DNA from: Pseudomonas hygromyciniae
GTDB taxonomy: Bacteria; Pseudomonadota; Gammaproteobacteria; Pseudomonadales; Pseudomonadaceae
DNA: 64,000 bases
Assembly: GCF_016925675.1 (NCBI RefSeq)
Contig: NZ_CP070506.1
Coordinates: 618,501-682,500, forward strand
Direction: 5' to 3'
Shown here: positions 7,785 to 16,563 of the stretch, piece by piece
Numbering within the stretch: position 1 is the first letter of the stretch
Layout of the letters: each line of letters begins with the position of its first letter
The notes under the pieces: generated by a model
What the model saw: only the letters and a program-made list of their open reading frames with translations
Database searches by the model: none
What the model was told of the DNA's origin: nothing
Program-made: the position numbers and the translations under genes

Positions 7785-9854
7785 ATGACGCGCACTCGTA
7801 AAATTCTCGCCTGGAGCAGTGCCTGCTTCGCTGTGTTAATCGCCGCAATCGTACTGATCCTGGTGTTCTTCGACTGGAACCGGATCAAGCCGCAAATCAA
7901 TGCCAAAGTTTCCGAAGAGCTGCACCGCGCCTTTGCCATCAATGGCAACCTGGCTGTGGTCTGGCAGCGCGAGCCGGACGAGGGCGGTTGGCGGGCCTGG
8001 GTGCCGTGGCCCCATGTGGTGGCCGAGGATTTGAGCCTGGGCAACCCCGAGTGGTCGAAACAGCCGCAGATGGTCACCCTCAAACGCGTCGAACTGCGCA
8101 TCTCGCCATTGGCCTTGCTGGCCCAGCGCGTGGTGATCCCGCGCATCGACCTGACGCAGCCGAGCGCCGAGTTGCAGCGCCTGGCCGATGGCCGCGCCAA
8201 CTGGGTGTTCACGTTTGATCCCAAGGACCCGAATGCCGAACCGTCCAACTGGGTGGTGGATATCGGCGCTATTGGCTTCGACAAGGGCCATGTGACTCTC
8301 GACGACCAGACCCTCAAGACCCGCCTCGATGTGCTGATCGACCCCCTGGGCAAGCCGATTGCGTTCAGTGAGATCGTCGGCGAGGGCGATGCAAAAAAAG
8401 CTCTGGAGCAGGGCGCCACACCCCAGGACTATGCGTTCGGCCTCAAGGTCAGCGGCCAGTACCACGGGCAGAAACTGGCCGGTAGCGGCAAGATCGGCGG
8501 GCTGCTGGCCTTGCAAGATGCGGCCAAGCCATTCCCCTTGCAGGCCCAGGCAAAAGTCGGTGATACCAGCATCGCCCTGGCCGGCACCCTGACCGACCCT
8601 CTGAACCTCGGCGCCCTGGATCTGCGCCTGAAACTGTCCGGCACCAGCCTGGGCAACCTTTACCCGCTGACCGGCGTGACCCTGCCGGATTCGCCGGCCT
8701 ACTCCACCGATGGTCGTTTGATCGCCAAGTTGCATGAAGCCGGCGGCGCGTCGTTCCGCTATGAAAACTTCAACGGCAAGATCGGCAACAGCGATATCCA
8801 CGGCGACCTCGCCTATGTCGCCAGCCAGCCACGGCCCAAGCTCAGTGGCGCGCTGGTGTCCAATCAACTGCTGCTGGCCGACCTGGCACCGCTGATCGGT
8901 GCCGACTCCAACGCCAAGCAAAAGGCCCGTGGCGGTGAAAGCAAGCAACCGGCGACCAAAGTGCTGCCCGTGGAGGAGTTTCGCACCGAGCGCTGGCGCG
9001 ATATGGACGCCGATGTGGAGTTCACCGGCAAACGCATCGTCCACAGCGCCGAACTGCCCTTTACCGACCTCTACACCCACCTGGTGCTCAACGATGGCCA
9101 ACTGAGCCTCGAACCCCTGCGCTTCGGCGTGGCGGGCGGCAAGCTGGATGCGCAGATCCGCCTCAATGGCCGCATCACCCCGCTGGAAGGCCGAGCGAAA
9201 CTGACGGCGCGCAACTTCAAGCTCAAGCAACTTTTCCCCACCTTCGAACCGATGAAGACCAGCTTCGGCGAGCTCAACGGCGATGCGGATATCGCCGGGC
9301 GCGGCAACTCGGTGGCGGCGCTGTTGGGCAGTGCCAATGGCGATCTGAAAATGCTCATCAACGACGGCGCGATCAGCCGCAGCCTGATGGAAATTGCCGG
9401 GTTGAACGTGGGCAACTATGTGATCGGCAAGCTGTTTGGCGACAAGGAAGTGAAGATCAACTGCGCGGCGGCAGACTTCGGGATCAAGACCGGCCTGGCC
9501 ACCAGCCGGCTGTTTGTGTTCGATACCGAGAACGCGATCATCTATATCGACGGCACCGCAAACATGGCCAGCGAACAACTGGACCTGACCATCACGCCAG
9601 AGTCCAAGGGCTTTCGCTTGTTCTCACTGCGTTCGCCGTTGTACGTCAACGGGCCGTTCATCAAGCCCAATGCCGGGGTCAAGACAGTGCCGCTGTTGCT
9701 ACGTGGCGCGGGGATGGTGGCGCTGGGTGTGATCGTCGCACCAGCGGCGGGCTTGCTGGCGCTGGTGGCGCCCAGCGGGGATGAGCCGAACCAGTGCGTG
9801 CCGTTGTTGCAGCAGATGAGGGAAGGCAAGGCGCCGAAGACGGTGAAGGGCTAA
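7785..9854 (+). CDS. AsmA family protein
   Basis: A 689-residue AsmA-like protein. An N-terminal membrane anchor (about residues 8-30, ILAWSSACFAVLIAAIVLIL) is followed by FFDWNRIKPQINAKVSEEL, the family opening. A long beta-rich periplasmic body then ends with the AsmA C-terminal region LNGDADIAGRGNSVAALLGS, ANGDLKMLINDGAISRSLME and ENAIIYIDGTANMASEQLDL. Proteins of this superfamily (AsmA, YhdP, TamB) form hydrophobic grooves thought to carry phospholipids between the inner and outer membranes. A second hydrophobic stretch near the C-terminus (LLLRGAGMVALGVIVAPAAG) could contact the membrane. It is monocistronic, followed by a REP doublet. Confidence 0.92.
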   Translation: MTRTRKILAWSSACFAVLIAAIVLILVFFDWNRIKPQINAKVSEELHRAFAINGNLAVVWQREPDEGGWRAWVPWPHVVAEDLSLGNPEWSKQPQMVTLKRVELRISPLALLAQRVVIPRIDLTQPSAELQRLADGRANWVFTFDPKDPNAEPSNWVVDIGAIGFDKGHVTLDDQTLKTRLDVLIDPLGKPIAFSEIVGEGDAKKALEQGATPQDYAFGLKVSGQYHGQKLAGSGKIGGLLALQDAAKPFPLQAQAKVGDTSIALAGTLTDPLNLGALDLRLKLSGTSLGNLYPLTGVTLPDSPAYSTDGRLIAKLHEAGGASFRYENFNGKIGNSDIHGDLAYVASQPRPKLSGALVSNQLLLADLAPLIGADSNAKQKARGGESKQPATKVLPVEEFRTERWRDMDADVEFTGKRIVHSAELPFTDLYTHLVLNDGQLSLEPLRFGVAGGKLDAQIRLNGRITPLEGRAKLTARNFKLKQLFPTFEPMKTSFGELNGDADIAGRGNSVAALLGSANGDLKMLINDGAISRSLMEIAGLNVGNYVIGKLFGDKEVKINCAAADFGIKTGLATSRLFVFDTENAIIYIDGTANMASEQLDLTITPESKGFRLFSLRSPLYVNGPFIKPNAGVKTVPLLLRGAGMVALGVIVAPAAGLLALVAPSGDEPNQCVPLLQQMREGKAPKTVKG

Positions 9855-9856
9855 AG

Positions 9857-9945
9857 GTGGGAGCGGGCTTGCTCGCGAATGCGGTAGATCAGTGATGAAT
9901 ATGTTGACTGATACACCGCATTCGCGAGCAAGCCCGCTCCCACAT
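9857..9945. repeat. REP doublet
   Basis: Inverted pair of the GTGGGAGCGGGCTTGCTCGC subtype. The inner flanks (AATGCGG / CCGCATT) are also complementary, so the whole unit folds into one long hairpin-prone structure between convergent genes. Confidence 0.9.
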
Positions 9946-9966
9946 TAGTGAGTGCTGCTGGCAGGC

Positions 9967-10497
9967 TTACAGGTCTTTGAGAATGTCCGCCATATCGTCA
10001 GCGTGCTCTTCTTCCTGGGCCAGGATGTCTTCAAAGATCCGGCGGGTGGTCGGGTCTTTCTCGCCGATGTACTGAATGATCTCGCGATAGCTGTCCACCG
10101 CGATGCGCTCGGCCACCAGGTCTTCGTAGACCATTTCCTTCAAGGTCTTGCCGGCCACGTATTGGGCGTGGGAGTTCTTGGACAGCAAGTCCGGGTTGAA
10201 CTCGGGCTCACCACCCAGTTGCACGATGCGCTCAGCCAATTTGTCGGCATGTTCCAGCTCCTGGTTGGCGTGCTCCAGGAACTCATCGGCGGCGACGCTG
10301 GCTTTCAGGCCGCTGGCCATGAAGTAGTGGCGCTTGTAGCGCAAGACGCAGACCAGTTCGGTGGCCAGCGATTCATTGAGCAGGCGCAGGATCTCTTCAC
10401 GGTCGGCGCTGTAGCCTTCGGTCACTGCGCCGTTTTCCACATTCTTGCGCGCACGTTCGCGAAGGGTGCTTACGTCAGACAGATGCTTGTCGGTCAT
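9967..10497 (-). CDS. Ferritin-like (bacterioferritin family) protein
   Basis: A 176-residue four-helix-bundle protein. Di-iron ligands of the ferritin-like fold can be picked out: glutamate in LNESLATELVCVLRYKRHYF, the E-x-x-H in ANQELEHADKLAERI, glutamate in VYEDLVAERIAVDSYREII and the second E-x-x-H in LAQEEEHADDMADILKDL. Such proteins store or oxidise iron or protect DNA; the exact role here is unknown. It is distinct from canonical Bfr because no obvious haem methionine position is recognised and it has an extra N-terminal extension. A Shine-Dalgarno CAGGAG precedes the ATG. Confidence 0.87.
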   Translation of the reverse strand: MTDKHLSDVSTLRERARKNVENGAVTEGYSADREEILRLLNESLATELVCVLRYKRHYFMASGLKASVAADEFLEHANQELEHADKLAERIVQLGGEPEFNPDLLSKNSHAQYVAGKTLKEMVYEDLVAERIAVDSYREIIQYIGEKDPTTRRIFEDILAQEEEHADDMADILKDL

Positions 10498-10660
10498 TTC
10501 AATCTCCTGAGGCTAATCCGGTGTTGCGCCACACTCTCGGGGTGTGATCGCTCAAAGTTGTGAGTGCTGCGCGGCGCAAAAAGTTTTATTGGATGTTGCC
10601 GGGTGTCATATCGATTGCCCCAGGGCTGGTCTAGGATCAGTTCAATCGCCCCTTTCAAGG

Positions 10661-11563
10661 ATGTTCGCCGCCATGGCGCAGACATTGGCTACACGTTATC
10701 CCCTGGTCCTGGTGCCGGGCATGCTCGGGTTTGTGCGGCTGCTGCTGTACCCCTACTGGTACGGCATCGTCCCGGCCTTACGTGCCGGCGGGGCGCGGGT
10801 GTTTGCGGTGCAGGTGGCGCCGCTCAACTCCAGTGAGGTGCGCGGCGAGCAGTTGCTGGTGCAGATCGAGCAGATACGCCGCCAGACCGGCGCCGACAAG
10901 GTCAACCTGATCGGCCATAGCCAGGGCTCGCTCACTGCCCGTTACGCCGCCGCCAAACGCCCGGAATGGGTGGCCTCGGTCACTTCGGTGGCGGGCCCCA
11001 ACCACGGTTCGGAATTGGCCGACTACCTGCACACCCACTACCCGGCCGACAGCGCCAAGGGCCGCATCATGAGTGCGCTGTTGCGCCTGGTGGGCATGGT
11101 GATGGGCCTGCTCGAAACCGGTTATCGCGGCCCGCGTTTTGCGGCGGATATCCACGCCTCCCATCAATCCCTGACCAGCGAGGGGGTGGCGCTGTTCAAT
11201 CGCCAATACCCCCAAGGCCTGCCAGACACCTGGGGCGGGCAGGGCGCCGAGGAAGTGAACGGTGTGCGCTATTACTCCTGGTCCGGCACGTTGCAGCCGG
11301 GCAAAACCGATCGCGGGCGCAACCTGCTGGACGGCACAAACCGCAGTTGCCGGCTGTTTGCGCGGACCTTCGTCAAGGAGAAGGGCCAGTGTGACGGCAT
11401 GGTCGGGCGCTACAGCTCACACCTGGGTACGGTGATCGGCGATGACTATGCGCTGGACCATTTCGATATCGTCAATCAGTCCCTGGGCCTGGTGGGCAAG
11501 GGCGCCGAGCCGATTCGCCTGTTTGTCGAGCATGCGCAGCGGCTGAAGGCGGCCGGGGTCTAG
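10661..11563 (+). CDS. Family I lipase / triacylglycerol lipase (alpha/beta hydrolase)
   Basis: About 300 residues closely resembling Pseudomonas family I lipases. Seen are YPLVLVPGMLGF (oxyanion region), the Ser nucleophile in NLIGHSQGSLTARYAAA, the conserved SVAGPNHGSELADYL, YPQGLPDTW, VNGVRYYSWSGTLQPG, an acidic residue in CDGMVGRYSSHLG and the catalytic His in ALDHFDIVNQSLGL. Unlike secreted LipA there is no signal peptide: the hydrolase core begins about 10 residues from the start. That fits the signal-less Proteus/Vibrio-like branch, which needs no Lif foldase; none is encoded nearby. The start is either the ATG at 10661 or the one at 10673. The frame is open further upstream but lacks family sequence. 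Confidence 0.9.
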   Translation: MFAAMAQTLATRYPLVLVPGMLGFVRLLLYPYWYGIVPALRAGGARVFAVQVAPLNSSEVRGEQLLVQIEQIRRQTGADKVNLIGHSQGSLTARYAAAKRPEWVASVTSVAGPNHGSELADYLHTHYPADSAKGRIMSALLRLVGMVMGLLETGYRGPRFAADIHASHQSLTSEGVALFNRQYPQGLPDTWGGQGAEEVNGVRYYSWSGTLQPGKTDRGRNLLDGTNRSCRLFARTFVKEKGQCDGMVGRYSSHLGTVIGDDYALDHFDIVNQSLGLVGKGAEPIRLFVEHAQRLKAAGV

Positions 11564-12438
11564 GCAGCGCGCCTGACCGGTGTCGTCCACCGCTCCGACA
11601 AAATCACCCCACCCAACGTCAGCACACCTCCCACCAAGTGATACAGCGCCAACTGTTCCTTGAGCACCACCGCGGCAATCAGCGCAGTGATCAACGGCAG
11701 CAGATTGAAAAACAGCGTGGTCCGGCTCGGTCCCAGATTTTTCACCGAGTGCATCCACGCCAGTGGCGCGATCATCGAGGCCAACAGGCAGGCGTATACC
11801 ACCAGGCCGATATTCGACGGGCCCAGGCCGACCTTGTCCGAGGCCAGGAACAGCGGAAACAGCACCACCACCGCCACCAACACCTGCAAATACAGCAACA
11901 CCAGCGGCGGCAGGCGCAGTTGCCATTTTTTCAGCAGGGTGCTGTAGATCGCATAGGCCAGGGTGGCAACCAGCATCATCGCGTCGCCCAGGTTCACCCC
12001 GTGTTGCAGCAGCGCGCCGAGGCTGCCGGACGATACGACCACCGCAACCCCGGCAAACGACAGTACCGCACCGGTCAGGGCGCCAAAGGTCAGGCGCTGG
12101 CCGAGGCTGATAATGGCCGCAGTCAGGGCCATCAACGGCATCAGCGAGAGGATGATCCCCATATTGGTGGCGCTGGTCAGGCTCGCGGCGTAGTACGCCA
12201 GGCTCTGGTAGACCGCCATGCCGAGCACGCCGAGCACGGCGATCTTGCCCAGGTTGGGGCGGATCAGTGCCCAGTTGGCGATGACCGGCTTGAGCATGAA
12301 CGGGGTAAACAGGATGGCGGCCAGCAACCAGCGATAAAAACCGATCTCGGCGGGGAAAATCGAGCCCACGGCGAGTTTGTTGACCACGGTATTGCCGGCC
12401 CAGATAAAGATGGCCAGCAGCGGATAAGCGTATTGCAT
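11560..12438 (-). CDS. EamA/DMT family transporter
   Basis: A 292-residue inner-membrane protein with ten hydrophobic segments arranged as two EamA repeats. The first opens YAYPLLAIFIWAGNTVVNKL; the second begins near residue 155 with GDAMMLVATLAYAIYSTLLK. Drug/metabolite transporters of this type export amino acids or other metabolites; the substrate is unknown. The gene is divergent from an AraC regulator across a 97-base gap containing nested inverted repeats, which suggests that regulator controls it. It converges on the lipase gene with a four-base overlap of the two stop regions. Confidence 0.9.
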   Translation of the reverse strand: MQYAYPLLAIFIWAGNTVVNKLAVGSIFPAEIGFYRWLLAAILFTPFMLKPVIANWALIRPNLGKIAVLGVLGMAVYQSLAYYAASLTSATNMGIILSLMPLMALTAAIISLGQRLTFGALTGAVLSFAGVAVVVSSGSLGALLQHGVNLGDAMMLVATLAYAIYSTLLKKWQLRLPPLVLLYLQVLVAVVVLFPLFLASDKVGLGPSNIGLVVYACLLASMIAPLAWMHSVKNLGPSRTTLFFNLLPLITALIAAVVLKEQLALYHLVGGVLTLGGVILSERWTTPVRRAA

Positions 12439-12477
12439 TGCAAGGAACCAGGAACGTTAGTGAAGGCTGATTATCCT

Positions 12478-12534
12478 TTGTCTGGATCGAAGCCTATACT
12501 TCGATCCGGCCAAGCCACCTTTGGATCCAGACAA
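12478..12534. promoter_or_regulatory. Nested inverted repeats, probable operator between DMT exporter and AraC gene
   Basis: TTGTCTGGATC (12478-12488) and GATCCAGACAA (12524-12534) are perfect inverted copies. Inside them GGATCGAAG (12484-12492) and CTTCGATCC (12499-12507) form a second perfect inverted pair with six bases between. The element ends one base before the AraC ATG at 12536. Binding of the AraC protein here would affect both divergent promoters. The structure is seen directly; the regulator assignment is inference. Confidence 0.6.
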
Positions 12535-12535
12535 C

Positions 12536-13324
12536 ATGTCCAAAACCTACATCAACCTGCCCGATTTCGACGTACTGCCGGCCCCGGTGTACTTCCGCTA
12601 CTCGGAATTTGCCGCCGACAGCCGCGCCTCCCGCCACCAGCATGCCTGGGGCTCCCTGGATTACTCGGCCCGTGGCGTGATGCGCTTTGAAGTGGGCGGC
12701 AACCGGTTTATGTCGCCACCGCAATACGCGGTGTGGATCCCGCCCAACACCCAGCACAGTTCCTACAACGCCCAGGCGATTGTCTACCGCTCGGTGTACC
12801 TGGCGCCGTCGCTGTGCGAGCAATTGCCTGCGCAACCCTGCACCCTGACCATCAGCAACATCCTCAAGGCCATCCTCAGTGATTTTGCCGAGCGCGACGT
12901 CAACATCCCGGCCAACGAAGCCGACGTGCGCCTGGCCCAAGTGCTGGTGGACCAACTGCGCCAGGCGCCGGTGCACGATTGTTTCCTGCCCTATGCCAGC
13001 AGTCCCGGCCTGCTCAGCGTGCTCGAAGGCATGCAGGCTGATCCTGGGGACAACCGCGCACTGGCGCAGTGGGCGCAGCAGGTGCACGTCAGCGAACGCA
13101 CCCTGGCCCGGCAATTTGCCCGCGAACTGGGCATGAGCTTTGGCGAGTGGCGCCAGCGCCTGCGCTTTCTGGCGGCCATCGAAGCACTGGAAAGCAGCCG
13201 CAGCGTGCAGGAAGTGGCCTTTGACCTGGGCTACAGCACCGCCTCGGCGTTTATTGCGATGTTCCAGCGCCAGGCCGGCAGCACACCGGAGCAGTATCGG
13301 CGAACGAATCTACGAAGCAGGTGA
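12536..13324 (+). CDS. AraC family transcriptional regulator with N-terminal cupin domain
   Basis: A 262-residue regulator. The N-terminal half (about residues 10-140) is a cupin-like sensor with RHQHAWGSLDYSARGVMRFE and AVWIPPNTQHSSYN. The C-terminal half has the two AraC helix-turn-helix motifs: ALAQWAQQVHVSERTLARQF and SVQEVAFDLGYSTASAFIAM followed by FQRQAGSTPEQYRR. The ATG at 12536 (MSKTYINLPD) is preferred to an upstream in-frame TTG. It is divergent from the DMT transporter, the most likely target. Regulators of this cupin type next to EamA exporters commonly activate the exporter; the inducer is unknown. Confidence 0.92.
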   Translation: MSKTYINLPDFDVLPAPVYFRYSEFAADSRASRHQHAWGSLDYSARGVMRFEVGGNRFMSPPQYAVWIPPNTQHSSYNAQAIVYRSVYLAPSLCEQLPAQPCTLTISNILKAILSDFAERDVNIPANEADVRLAQVLVDQLRQAPVHDCFLPYASSPGLLSVLEGMQADPGDNRALAQWAQQVHVSERTLARQFARELGMSFGEWRQRLRFLAAIEALESSRSVQEVAFDLGYSTASAFIAMFQRQAGSTPEQYRRTNLRSR

Positions 13325-13395
13325 AGGTGTAACAGGCTTTGTCTACACTGCAGGGGAGGCCGCGCCCCTCGGCGTGGTAACAGGGAGAAAACTCC

Positions 13396-13695
13396 ATGAA
13401 GATGTTGCGTATTCCGTTGTTGATGATCGGTCTGCTGCTCTGTTCCCAAGGGTTTGCGGCCACTGCCCAGCAAAACAAAATGACCACCTGCAACGCCGAA
13501 GCCTCCACCAAGACCTTGAAGGGCGACGAGCGCAAGGCCTTCATGAAAACCTGCCTCTCGGCCCCGGCCGCCAACGACGCCAAGACCCTGACCCCGCAGC
13601 AGCAAAAAATGAAGGACTGCAACGCGTCGGCGAAAACCAAGGCGTTGACCGGCGATGCGCGTAAAACCTTTATGAGCACCTGCCTGAAGAATTAA
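13396..13695 (+). CDS. PsiF repeat protein
   Basis: A 99-residue exported protein. Residues 1-22 are a signal peptide ending SQGFAA. The mature chain holds two PsiF repeats, each with a pair of cysteines: MTTCNAEASTKTLKGDERKA followed by FMKTCLS, and MKDCNASAKTKALTGDARKT followed by FMSTCLK. PsiF is named for phosphate-starvation induction in E. coli; its molecular role is unknown. A Shine-Dalgarno (CAGGGAGAAAACTCC) fits the ATG. It stands alone after the AraC gene. Confidence 0.93.
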   Translation: MKMLRIPLLMIGLLLCSQGFAATAQQNKMTTCNAEASTKTLKGDERKAFMKTCLSAPAANDAKTLTPQQQKMKDCNASAKTKALTGDARKTFMSTCLKN

Positions 13696-13741
13696 TAGCC
13701 CCGGACTACCTAAGGCTGCGACACTCGCACAGCCCTTACCC

Positions 13742-13842
13742 TGTAGGAGCGAGCTTGCTCGCGAAGAACGTTGACGATAACGCCGGCACTCTGGATGACC
13801 GGGTTGTCTGGACGTTTTTCGCGGGCAAGCCAGCTCCTACAT
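13742..13842. repeat. REP doublet, divergent arms
   Basis: TGTAGGAGCGAGCTTGCTCG on the left and an inverted GCGGGCAAGCCAGCTCCTAC on the right, about 60 bases apart. The arms are of different REP subtypes. Confidence 0.8.
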
Positions 13843-13872
13843 GTCCTTTAACGCCGTTCGTTTAGAGGCTGT

Positions 13873-14886
13873 ATGCCAACGTTTTCTTCGCGTCATGTGT
13901 TGTTGCTGGCCAGCTACATCATCATTTTCGGCGGGTTGTTGCTGGTCCTACCGTTAAAACTGCTGCCCAGCCTGTTGGCCGGCCTGTTGGTTTTCGAACT
14001 GGTCAACATGCTCACCCCACAGCTGCAGCGCTTGATCGAGGGCCGACGCGCCCGTTGGCTGGCGGTGGCATTGCTCGGCACTGTGATTGTCAGCGTGCTG
14101 ACCCTGATCTTCGCCGGCGCCATCAGCTTTTTGCTGCATGAAGCGGAAAACCCCGGGGCCTCCCTGGATAAATTCATGGGCGTGGTCGACCGCGCGCGCG
14201 GCCAGTTGCCGCCGTTCCTCGACGCCTACCTGCCGGCCAGCGCCGCCGAGTTTCGCGTAGCCATCGGCGAATGGTTGAGCAAGCACCTGAGCGACCTGCA
14301 ACTGGTGGGCAAGGACGCAGCGCATATGTTCGTGACCCTGCTGATCGGCATGGTCCTGGGGGCGATTATCGCCCTGCAGCGGGTCCCCGACCTGACCAAA
14401 CGCAAACCCCTGGCCGCCGCGCTATTCGATCGTTTGCACCTGCTGGTCCAGGCGTTTCGCAATATTGTCTTCGCGCAAATCAAAATCGCCGCCCTCAACA
14501 CCGTGTTCACCGGGATATTCCTCGCGGTGGTGCTGCCGTTGGCGGGGATCCACCTGCCGCTGACCAAGACCCTGATCGTCCTCACATTCCTGCTGGGCCT
14601 GCTGCCGGTGATCGGCAACCTGATGTCCAACACCCTGATCACCATCGTCGCGTTGTCGATGTCGATCTGGGTGGCGGTGGCGGCGCTGGGTTATCTGATC
14701 GTGATCCACAAGGTCGAGTACTTCCTCAACGCACGCATCGTCGGTGGGCAGATCAGTGCCAAGTCGTGGGAGTTGCTGTTGGCGATGTTGGTATTTGAAG
14801 CCGCATTCGGCCTGCCGGGCGTGGTGGCGGGGCCGATCTACTATGCGTATTTGAAGAGTGAGTTGAAGCTGGGCGGGATGGTCTGA
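13873..14886 (+). CDS. AI-2E (PerM/TqsA) family membrane protein
   Basis: A 337-residue polytopic membrane protein of the AI-2E family (PerM, TqsA, YhhT). The characteristic layout is present: paired helices at the N-terminus (HVLLLASYIIIFGGLLLVLP), a soluble section around residues 90-140, then a cluster of C-terminal helices containing LLGLLPVIGNLMSNTLITIV, the EYFLNARIVGGQISAKSWEL segment, and FGLPGVVAGPIYYAYLKSEL. The P-x-I-G and N-x-R-I-V-G motifs are family marks. Members have been linked to autoinducer-2 export or Na+/H+ antiport; the substrate here is unknown. It is a single gene between REP doublets. Confidence 0.92.
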   Translation: MPTFSSRHVLLLASYIIIFGGLLLVLPLKLLPSLLAGLLVFELVNMLTPQLQRLIEGRRARWLAVALLGTVIVSVLTLIFAGAISFLLHEAENPGASLDKFMGVVDRARGQLPPFLDAYLPASAAEFRVAIGEWLSKHLSDLQLVGKDAAHMFVTLLIGMVLGAIIALQRVPDLTKRKPLAAALFDRLHLLVQAFRNIVFAQIKIAALNTVFTGIFLAVVLPLAGIHLPLTKTLIVLTFLLGLLPVIGNLMSNTLITIVALSMSIWVAVAALGYLIVIHKVEYFLNARIVGGQISAKSWELLLAMLVFEAAFGLPGVVAGPIYYAYLKSELKLGGMV

Positions 14887-14910
14887 GGATTGAGGGGGCC
14901 TGGACTGGCG

Positions 14911-14998
14911 CTTTCGCGAGCAAGCCCGCTCCCACATTTAGACCGAGTTCCACCTTGGGAATGCAGTCTAAATGTGGGAGCGGGCTTGCTCGCGAAGG
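14911..14998. repeat. REP doublet
   Basis: Inverted pair CTTTCGCGAGCAAGCCCGCT and GAGCGGGCTTGCTCGCGAAG. The inner flanks CCCACATTTAGAC and GTCTAAATGTGGG are also complementary. Confidence 0.9.
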
Positions 14999-15022
14999 GC
15001 GCACCACGGTCTTAACTAAAGA

Positions 15023-16291
15023 TCAGTAGCCGTAGCGCTTACTGGCCTCAATCGCCAACCCACTGCCGATGCTGCCGAAGATATTACCTTCCACATGCTG
15101 AGCATTGGGCAGCATCGCCGAGATGCTCTGGCGCAGGGCCGGGATGCCGCTGGAGCCGCCGGTGAAGAACACCGTGTCGACCTGGGCCACGTCCACCGAG
15201 GCGTCGTCGAGCAGTTGGGTCACGCTGTTGCGCACCCGTTCCAACAGGTTGTCGATGGAGGACTCGAACAGGGCGCGGCTCAGTTCCACGCTCAGGCCTG
15301 GTTCTACCCGGTCCAGCGGCACATGGCGGCTGTCGTCGTGGGTGAGGTGGATCTTGGTTTCTTCCACCTCCATCGCCAGCCAGTGCCCGGCGCGCTGTTC
15401 GATCAGCTTGAACAGGCGGTCAATGCCACCGGTGTCCTCGATGTCGTAGCGCATGCTGCCCAACGCAATCTGGGATTTTTGCGAGTACACCGAGTTGATG
15501 GTGTGCCAGGTGGCCAGGTTCATATGGTGGCTGGTGGGCATGTAGGCGCCGCTTTTCATGCGGCTGCCGTAGCCGAACAGCGGCATCATGCCGGCCAGCG
15601 AGAGCTGTTTGTCGAAGTCGGTACCGCCGATATGCACACCGCCAGTGGCGAGGATGTCGTCGTGGCGGTTGTCGTGCTGGCGCCGCTCAGGCGACAGGCG
15701 CACCAGGGAGAAGTCGGACGTACCGCCGCCGATGTCGACAATCAGTACCAACTCTTCTTTTTCAATGGTGGACTCGTAGTCGAAGGCTGCGGCAATCGGC
15801 TCGTACTGGAACGAAACTTCCTTGAAGCCGAGCTTGCGGGCCACGTCCACCAGGGTGTCTTCGGCCTCTTTGTCGGCCATCGGGTCGTCGTCGACGAAGA
15901 ATACCGGGCGGCCCAACACCACTTCTTCGAATTCACGGCCGGCGGTGGCTTCGGCGCGGTTCTTGAGCTGGCCGATAAACAACCCCAGCAGGTCCTTGAA
16001 CGGCATGGCCGTGCCCAGCACGCTGGTGTCGTGCTTGATCAGCTTGGAGCCCAAAAGGCTCTTGAGCGAGCGCATCAGGCGGCCTTCGTAGCCTTCCAGG
16101 TACTCGTGCAACGCCAGGCGGCCATAGACCGGGCGGCGTTCTTCGAAGTTGAAGAACACCACTGACGGCAGGGTGATCTTGTCGTCCTCCAGCGCGATAA
16201 GCGTTTCCATGCCGGGACGGATCCAGCCGACAGTGGAGTTGGACGTGCCGAAGTCGATGCCGCAGGCACGGGCTGGGGAGGTGTTGTTCAT
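15023..16291 (-). CDS. yegD: Hsp70-family chaperone-like protein (YegD type)
   Basis: A 422-residue actin-fold ATPase of the Hsp70 superfamily lacking the peptide-binding domain, like E. coli YegD. Nucleotide-binding motifs are clear: phosphate-1 ACGIDFGTSNSTVGWIRPG near residue 10, LVLIVDIGGGTSDFSLVRLS (phosphate-2) near 190 and FFTGGSSGIPALRQSI (adenosine motif) near 385. The ATG at 16291 (MNNTSPAR) is chosen; the longer frame to 16336 adds a tail with no family similarity. The role is poorly defined; client folding is inferred. It is divergent from cbpA, a DnaJ-type co-chaperone, across 272 bases, which hints at shared stress control. Confidence 0.92.
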   Translation of the reverse strand: MNNTSPARACGIDFGTSNSTVGWIRPGMETLIALEDDKITLPSVVFFNFEERRPVYGRLALHEYLEGYEGRLMRSLKSLLGSKLIKHDTSVLGTAMPFKDLLGLFIGQLKNRAEATAGREFEEVVLGRPVFFVDDDPMADKEAEDTLVDVARKLGFKEVSFQYEPIAAAFDYESTIEKEELVLIVDIGGGTSDFSLVRLSPERRQHDNRHDDILATGGVHIGGTDFDKQLSLAGMMPLFGYGSRMKSGAYMPTSHHMNLATWHTINSVYSQKSQIALGSMRYDIEDTGGIDRLFKLIEQRAGHWLAMEVEETKIHLTHDDSRHVPLDRVEPGLSVELSRALFESSIDNLLERVRNSVTQLLDDASVDVAQVDTVFFTGGSSGIPALRQSISAMLPNAQHVEGNIFGSIGSGLAIEASKRYGY

Positions 16292-16388
16292 GTCTAACAG
16301 GTTCCGGTTAAAAAACGGCCGCGCAGTGTATGTCACTCGCGTGCAGATGCGTAGGCCGACTATCCGCTAAATACAGCAGACTTGTTAC

Positions 16389-16417
16389 CTTGAAAGGTCG
16401 GCTCTTTGCCCCCAACT
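16389..16417 (+). promoter_or_regulatory. Possible sigma-32 (heat-shock) promoter upstream of cbpA
   Basis: CTTGAAA at 16389-16395 and CCCCAACT at 16410-16417 are separated by 14 bases, close to the sigma-32 pattern CTTGAAA-N13-17-CCCCATNT. It points toward cbpA, whose ATG is about 150 bases downstream, so the leader would be long. Confidence 0.4.
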
Positions 16418-16563
16418 CCTGTGCATACGGTTGGTGGCTGTCGAAAGGATCAAGTTTGTCCTGCAAGCCGCCGATAATTTTCTGACGCACCTCGAATCGC
16501 CCCGCGATGCCCCGGCAGGCAGGGCCCGACCGTGCGATCTCGATAACGGATGGTGATGCCCCC

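Noticed and set aside
7836..9578. Long minus-strand open frame opposite the AsmA-like gene
   Set aside because: It mirrors the codon structure of the AsmA gene in GC-rich DNA, has no ribosome site and no recognisable domain.
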